The notes under the pieces were generated by a model that was given only the letters and a program-made list of their open reading frames with translations, ran no database searches and was not told where the DNA came from. A stretch of 64,000 nucleotides of DNA from Candidatus Treponema caballi (GTDB taxonomy: Bacteria > Spirochaetota > Spirochaetia > Treponematales > Treponemataceae): positions 85,068 to 149,067 of the forward strand of contig JAGHRS010000019.1 in assembly GCA_018066285.1 (NCBI GenBank), written 5' to 3'. Position 1 is the first letter of the stretch; every line of letters starts with the position of its first letter. The position numbers and the translations under genes were made by a program. This document shows positions 61,407-64,000 of this stretch, piece after piece.

Positions 61407-61676
61407 TCAGTTGAAATCGTCGTATCCTAAATCATCGTCGCCGTCTTCGCCTTCAATGCCGAATCCGTCGAAGTCGTCATCTTCATCTTCGTCGTCATCG
61501 TCACCAAAATCGTCGAAGTCGTCGTCCAGGTAATCATCGTTGTCAAAGTCGTCTAATGAATCATCGTCATCGAAATCATCAAAGTCATCTTCGTCCTGAT
61601 CATCGAAGTCATCATACTCGAAATCAAAACCATAGTCCTTTACTGAATCCTCAAACAAATCACCGTCACTGAACAT
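61407..61676 (-). CDS. Extremely acidic Asp-rich small protein
   Basis: The 89-residue protein has about 43 Asp and 7 Glu, one Lys and many Phe/Tyr spaced among Asp runs (e.g. DDFDDFDDDDSLDDFDNDDY). No folded domain is recognisable. It is probably intrinsically disordered and might bind divalent metals, basic proteins or ribosomal proteins. AGGGG precedes the ATG, and a promoter with a palindromic spacer lies upstream. The plus-strand reading of the same DNA is a Ser-rich shadow frame. A real gene is supported by the ribosome-binding site, promoter and terminator. Confidence 0.7.
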   Translation of the reverse strand: MFSDGDLFEDSVKDYGFDFEYDDFDDQDEDDFDDFDDDDSLDDFDNDDYLDDDFDDFGDDDDEDEDDDFDGFGIEGEDGDDDLGYDDFN

Positions 61677-61722
61677 CTAACACCCCTATTGCTTTGAGTC
61701 TTAACTTAAACTATCTATAAGA

Positions 61723-61751
61723 AACATAGATGAAGAAATTTCTTCTGTCAA
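61723..61751 (-). promoter_or_regulatory. Promoter of the acidic-protein gene, with palindromic spacer
   Basis: On the minus strand, perfect TTGACA (61751-61746) is followed after 17 nt by TATGTT (61728-61723). The spacer contains the perfect 14-bp palindrome GAAGAAATTTCTTC (61732-61745), which may be an operator. Confidence 0.5.
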
Positions 61752-61771
61752 CTGATTTTCATGAAAAAAGG

Positions 61772-61830
61772 GGAAAATTTGTGTAAATTTTTACGAAATT
61801 TTCGAGAATTTTTTCAAATTGCATACATTT
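61772..61830. other. Phased A/T tracts, probably curved DNA
   Basis: AAATTT-like tracts start at about 61775, 61785, 61796, 61806, 61816 and 61826, a ~10-bp period. Such phasing bends DNA strongly. It lies directly upstream of the acidic-gene promoter, where it could act as an UP element or a nucleoid-protein site. The rest of the gap 61677-61975 is AT-rich and shows nothing else. Confidence 0.55.
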
Positions 61831-61939
61831 GCGAAAAAGCGCAAGATTTTCAATAAATATGCATTTTTTTAACTGAATTCATAATACCATTTCGGCTGAA
61901 AAAATCAATATTGAAAGACACCATCCTTTCGCAGGTCTA

Positions 61940-61966
61940 TTGACAGAGTTCCTTGTTTAGTATACT
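61940..61966 (+). promoter_or_regulatory. Promoter of ispE-spoVG
   Basis: Perfect TTGACA (61940-61945) and TATACT (61961-61966) are 15 nt apart. The -10 box ends only 9 nt before the ispE ATG. Confidence 0.6.
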
Positions 61967-61975
61967 TTTAAGCAA

Positions 61976-62887
61976 ATGCATCGTAGTGTATGTGAGCGTG
62001 CACCTGCCAAAATCAATCTTCATCTGAAGGTAGACCAGAAACGGGCAGATGGCTTTCATAATATCGAGAGTATCTTTCAGAAGGTCAGTCTTTATGACGA
62101 CTTGCTGACGGAGATGGCGGATATAAACTACACTTGCCAGGTGGTCTCACCAGGCTTCTGTCTTCCCCCAGAAAATACTCTCACTTCCGCATACAAGGCC
62201 TTTTGTGAATGTACGGGCGTTTCTTTCGGTGTACGTGTTACATTGAAAAAAAACATTCCGTCAGGAGCGGGCATGGGTGGAGGTTCTTCTGATGCTGCAG
62301 CAATGCTCCGCTGTATGGAAGCCCTGAGTGGCATAAAGCTTACGGCTGAACAGAAGCATGAGTGTGCGGCAAAAATCGGAAGTGATGTGTTTTTCTTCCT
62401 GGATGATGACACGGATAAAACTGCTGCCATTGTGACGGGACGCGGCGAGAATGTCAGGTACATAACTCCCCGCACTGACTTATTTATTGTTCTTGTATCC
62501 CCGGGGGTACACAGTTCAACAAAGGAAGCCTATTCCCTTGTTGATGCATACTTCCCTGGGACTGCAGCTGATTGTACTTCACTTGCTGAGCTGGAAGCTG
62601 ATTATCAGAAACCATGTCACAAGTGGAATTTCTATAACAGTTTTACAGCCCCACTTAAGGAGAAGTACCCGGAAATTGACAATGCTTTACAGGACATGCG
62701 TTCTGTTAATGCTGGGTTTGCTGATATGACTGGTTCCGGATCGGTTGTTTATGGCATTTTTGCTTCCAGGAAGGAAGCAGAAGATGCAAGCGCACTGCTT
62801 TCTGAAAAGTGGAAATGGTGCGAAGTAGTTACAACGGAATGTCTGGAGGACATATGCAGATTACAGAGATTCGTATCCGTAAAGTAG
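61976..62887 (+). CDS. ispE: 4-diphosphocytidyl-2-C-methyl-D-erythritol kinase
   Basis: The 303-residue GHMP kinase shows [20 protein letters not shown], the ATP-binding glycine loop [17 protein letters not shown] and a C-terminal [14 protein letters not shown]. It phosphorylates CDP-methylerythritol in the MEP isoprenoid pathway. No ribosome-binding site precedes the ATG and the -10 box ends 9 nt upstream, so the mRNA may be leaderless. It overlaps spoVG by 34 nt. Confidence 0.93.
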   Translation: MHRSVCERAPAKINLHLKVDQKRADGFHNIESIFQKVSLYDDLLTEMADINYTCQVVSPGFCLPPENTLTSAYKAFCECTGVSFGVRVTLKKNIPSGAGMGGGSSDAAAMLRCMEALSGIKLTAEQKHECAAKIGSDVFFFLDDDTDKTAAIVTGRGENVRYITPRTDLFIVLVSPGVHSSTKEAYSLVDAYFPGTAADCTSLAELEADYQKPCHKWNFYNSFTAPLKEKYPEIDNALQDMRSVNAGFADMTGSGSVVYGIFASRKEAEDASALLSEKWKWCEVVTTECLEDICRLQRFVSVK

Positions 62888-63135
62888 AAGCCGAGGGCAA
62901 ACTCAAGGCCTATGTTACATTGACTTTTGATAACTGCTTTGTTGTGCACAATGTAAAGATTATTGAAGGAAAAACAGGCCTGTTCATAGCTATGCCGAGC
63001 AGGAAGACAAGTAGTGGTGACTACAAGGATGTAGCTCATCCAATCAGCCCTGAGTTCCGTACTGAGCTTCAGGACAAGATTCTTGCTGAGTACGAGGCTG
63101 GTCATTTTGAGGAAGCTGGAGCTTCCGACGATTAA
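62854..63135 (+). CDS. spoVG: SpoVG family nucleic-acid-binding regulator
   Basis: The 93-residue protein begins [20 protein letters not shown] and contains [19 protein letters not shown] and [14 protein letters not shown], the SpoVG pattern. In spirochaetes such as Borrelia, SpoVG binds DNA and RNA. GGAGG precedes the ATG inside the end of ispE, so its translation depends on ispE mRNA. Confidence 0.95.
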   Translation: MQITEIRIRKVEAEGKLKAYVTLTFDNCFVVHNVKIIEGKTGLFIAMPSRKTSSGDYKDVAHPISPEFRTELQDKILAEYEAGHFEEAGASDD

Positions 63136-63181
63136 TTTGTATCAAACGGCAGGACGACAATTTTTTTGCTGCTGTTTTAAT

Positions 63182-63254
63182 TGGGACGTCGTCAAGCGGT
63201 AAGACATCGGCTTTTGGTGCCGACATTCCGCAGGTTCGAATCCTGCCGTCCCAG
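63182..63254 (+). tRNA. tRNA-Gln (anticodon TTG)
   Basis: The 73-nt cloverleaf has acceptor arms TGGGACG and CGTCCCA with discriminator G. The D loop contains AAGCGGTAAGAC, the anticodon stem is TCGGC/GCCGA with loop TTTTGGT, and the T loop is GTTCGAATC. Positions 34-36 read TTG, decoding CAA. The 3' CCA is not encoded. The L25 gene starts 28 nt downstream. Confidence 0.96.
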
Positions 63255-63282
63255 ATTCGAAAAAACTTTAAGGAGTCCTATA

Positions 63283-63837
63283 ATGGATTACATGACAGTT
63301 AACGCTGAAGAGCGTAAAACTACCGGTAAGCGTGCTGCTAAGGCTCTGCGCGCAACTGGAAAACTCCCTGCAGTTATGTATAACTCAAAGGGAGAGGCAA
63401 CTATGCTTTCTGTTGAAGAAGCAGAGTTCACAAAGGTTTGGAAGCTTGCTACTCCGACAACACTTATCAAGCTCGTTGTCGGCAAGAAGGAATACCTTGC
63501 TTTCATTAAGGACACAGAATATGACATCATTACTGACAAGAATCTCCATGTAGATTTTCAGGTAATCGATGAAGACAAGCCGCTTGTTGTACCTATCAAG
63601 ATTCTTCTTGACGGTAACCCAGCTGGTGTCCGCGAAGGTGGTCTCCTCCAGAAGGGAACAAACAGCATGAAGATCAAGTGTATGCCTAAAGATCTTCCAG
63701 TCCGCATCAAGGCTGACATTTCTGCCCTCAAGATTGGAGAAGGCATGAAAGTTGGTCAGATTGCTCTTCCTGAAGGCGTAGAAATCGTTTCTGACAAGGA
63801 ACTGGTCATCGCATTCATCAAGGCACCACGTGCTTAA
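63283..63837 (+). CDS. rplY: 50S ribosomal protein L25 (Ctc type)
   Basis: The ATG at 63283 follows TAAGGAG. The 184-residue protein has the L25 N-terminal domain (RKTTGKRAAKALRATGKLPA, then DIITDKNLHVDFQVI) and the C-terminal beta TL5/Ctc extension (GGLLQKGTNSMKIKCMPKDL, KELVIAFIKAPRA). It binds 5S rRNA and is the long form also known as general stress protein Ctc. An in-frame extension to 63181 runs through the tRNA and is rejected. Confidence 0.94.
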   Translation: MDYMTVNAEERKTTGKRAAKALRATGKLPAVMYNSKGEATMLSVEEAEFTKVWKLATPTTLIKLVVGKKEYLAFIKDTEYDIITDKNLHVDFQVIDEDKPLVVPIKILLDGNPAGVREGGLLQKGTNSMKIKCMPKDLPVRIKADISALKIGEGMKVGQIALPEGVEIVSDKELVIAFIKAPRA

Positions 63838-63910
63838 TTGAAGTCTTGAAGACAAAGAGGCTGTCCGTTTACGGAGGCCACTGAAAAAGTCCCATAAAGA
63901 CTGAATTTAC

Positions 63911-63956
63911 AAACACCATTTGAATAGAGTAAAATTTATTCAGGTGGTGTTTTTTT
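63911..63956 (+). terminator. Strong terminator hairpin inside the IS left end
   Basis: A 16-bp stem (63911-63926 with 63937-63952, two G-U pairs as RNA) is followed by a T run that ends at the transposase ATG. It would stop readthrough from L25 into the transposase gene and also ends the L25 transcript. Confidence 0.75.
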
Positions 63957-64000
63957 ATGCTCAAGTCACAACAAGAATTACATTTCAGTCAATACACAGA
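63957..64000 (+). CDS. Transposase, N-terminal fragment (cut by window edge)
   Basis: The open frame reads MLKSQQELHFSQYT before the edge. This resembles the N terminus of IS1182-family DDE transposases, but with 14 residues the call depends largely on the flanking IS-like sequence. No ribosome-binding site is visible because the ATG directly follows the terminator's T run. Confidence 0.45.
   Translation, partial: MLKSQQELHFSQYT

Larger units (their letters stand above)
63857..64000 (+). mobile_element. Left end of an insertion sequence (IS1182-like), cut by window edge
   Basis: GAGGCTGTCC at 63857 and CTGAAAAAGTCC at 63881 resemble ends of IS1182-type elements. A 16-bp hairpin with T run and a transposase-like start follow. 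The exact terminus is uncertain because the right end and any target duplication lie outside the window. Confidence 0.55.

Noticed and set aside
61270..61533. Plus-strand Ser-rich open frame
   Set aside because: It is the antisense reading of the Asp-rich gene (GAC/GAT codons give TCG/TCA on the other strand) and has no ribosome-binding site.
63181..63282. In-frame N-terminal extension of L25
   Set aside because: It would translate through the tRNA-Gln gene, whereas the ATG at 63283 has a good ribosome-binding site and matches the family start.

Overview
The window is a gene-dense stretch of a spirochaete chromosome, almost certainly a Treponema of the free-living or gut/rumen type. The main evidence is gene order. 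A division block (mraZ-rsmH-ftsL-murF-ftsW-ftsQ-ftsA-ftsZ) runs into xer, a TPR lipoprotein, dprA, topA, a second xer and then flgB-flgC-fliE-fliF-fliG-fliH-fliI-fliJ. From memory this is the order in T. pallidum, here interrupted by hslVU and a sugar-uptake locus. A spiro-SPASM radical-SAM protein and a FlaA filament-sheath protein are further spirochaete markers. Base composition looks intermediate, and most promoters found by eye are sigma70-like.

Layout. 1-3.9 kb: leftward genes for a membrane GAF protein, a ParB-like protein, a metallophosphoesterase and a TPR protein with a Mrr-like tail. 4-9 kb: two rightward TPR proteins and a 7TM-GGDEF diguanylate cyclase. 9.1-11.3 kb: a GH36 alpha-galactosidase and a DinB-like gene with a disturbed 5' end. 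11.3-14.9 kb: leftward xseA-xseB-mutL. 14.9-21.5 kb: a four-gene cassette of a spiro-SPASM protein, a glycosyltransferase-like protein, a fusion of cytidylyltransferase, PseG-like and methyltransferase domains, and an ATP-grasp ligase. It is followed by a cell-wall amidase, a GerMN protein and flaA. This cassette is the best candidate in the window for an undescribed biosynthetic system.

24.3-38.5 kb: an unrecognised leftward gene, then the mraZ-to-ftsZ division operon with visible MraZ-type operator repeats, and the recombination/topology genes. 38.5-45.5 kb: hslVU, a leftward GntR regulator with a small membrane protein, and a divergent ABC sugar importer (two permeases and a binding protein, no ATPase) with a perfect inverted repeat just past its promoter. 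45.7-52.7 kb: the flagellar basal-body/export operon.

52.7-63.8 kb: pncB (leftward), argS, the rplU-prp-rpmA ribosomal operon with an attenuator-like leader, obg-nadD-yqeK-LCP-like-rsfS, a tiny extremely acidic protein with an unusual promoter region, ispE-spoVG, tRNA-Gln and the L25 gene. The last ~140 bases are the left end of an insertion sequence, with a strong terminator hairpin just before the truncated transposase.

No CRISPR array, rRNA or prophage was seen. No stretch of more than about 300 bases lacks a gene; the longest gap (61677-61975) holds a promoter, a 14-bp palindrome, phased A/T tracts and the ispE promoter.
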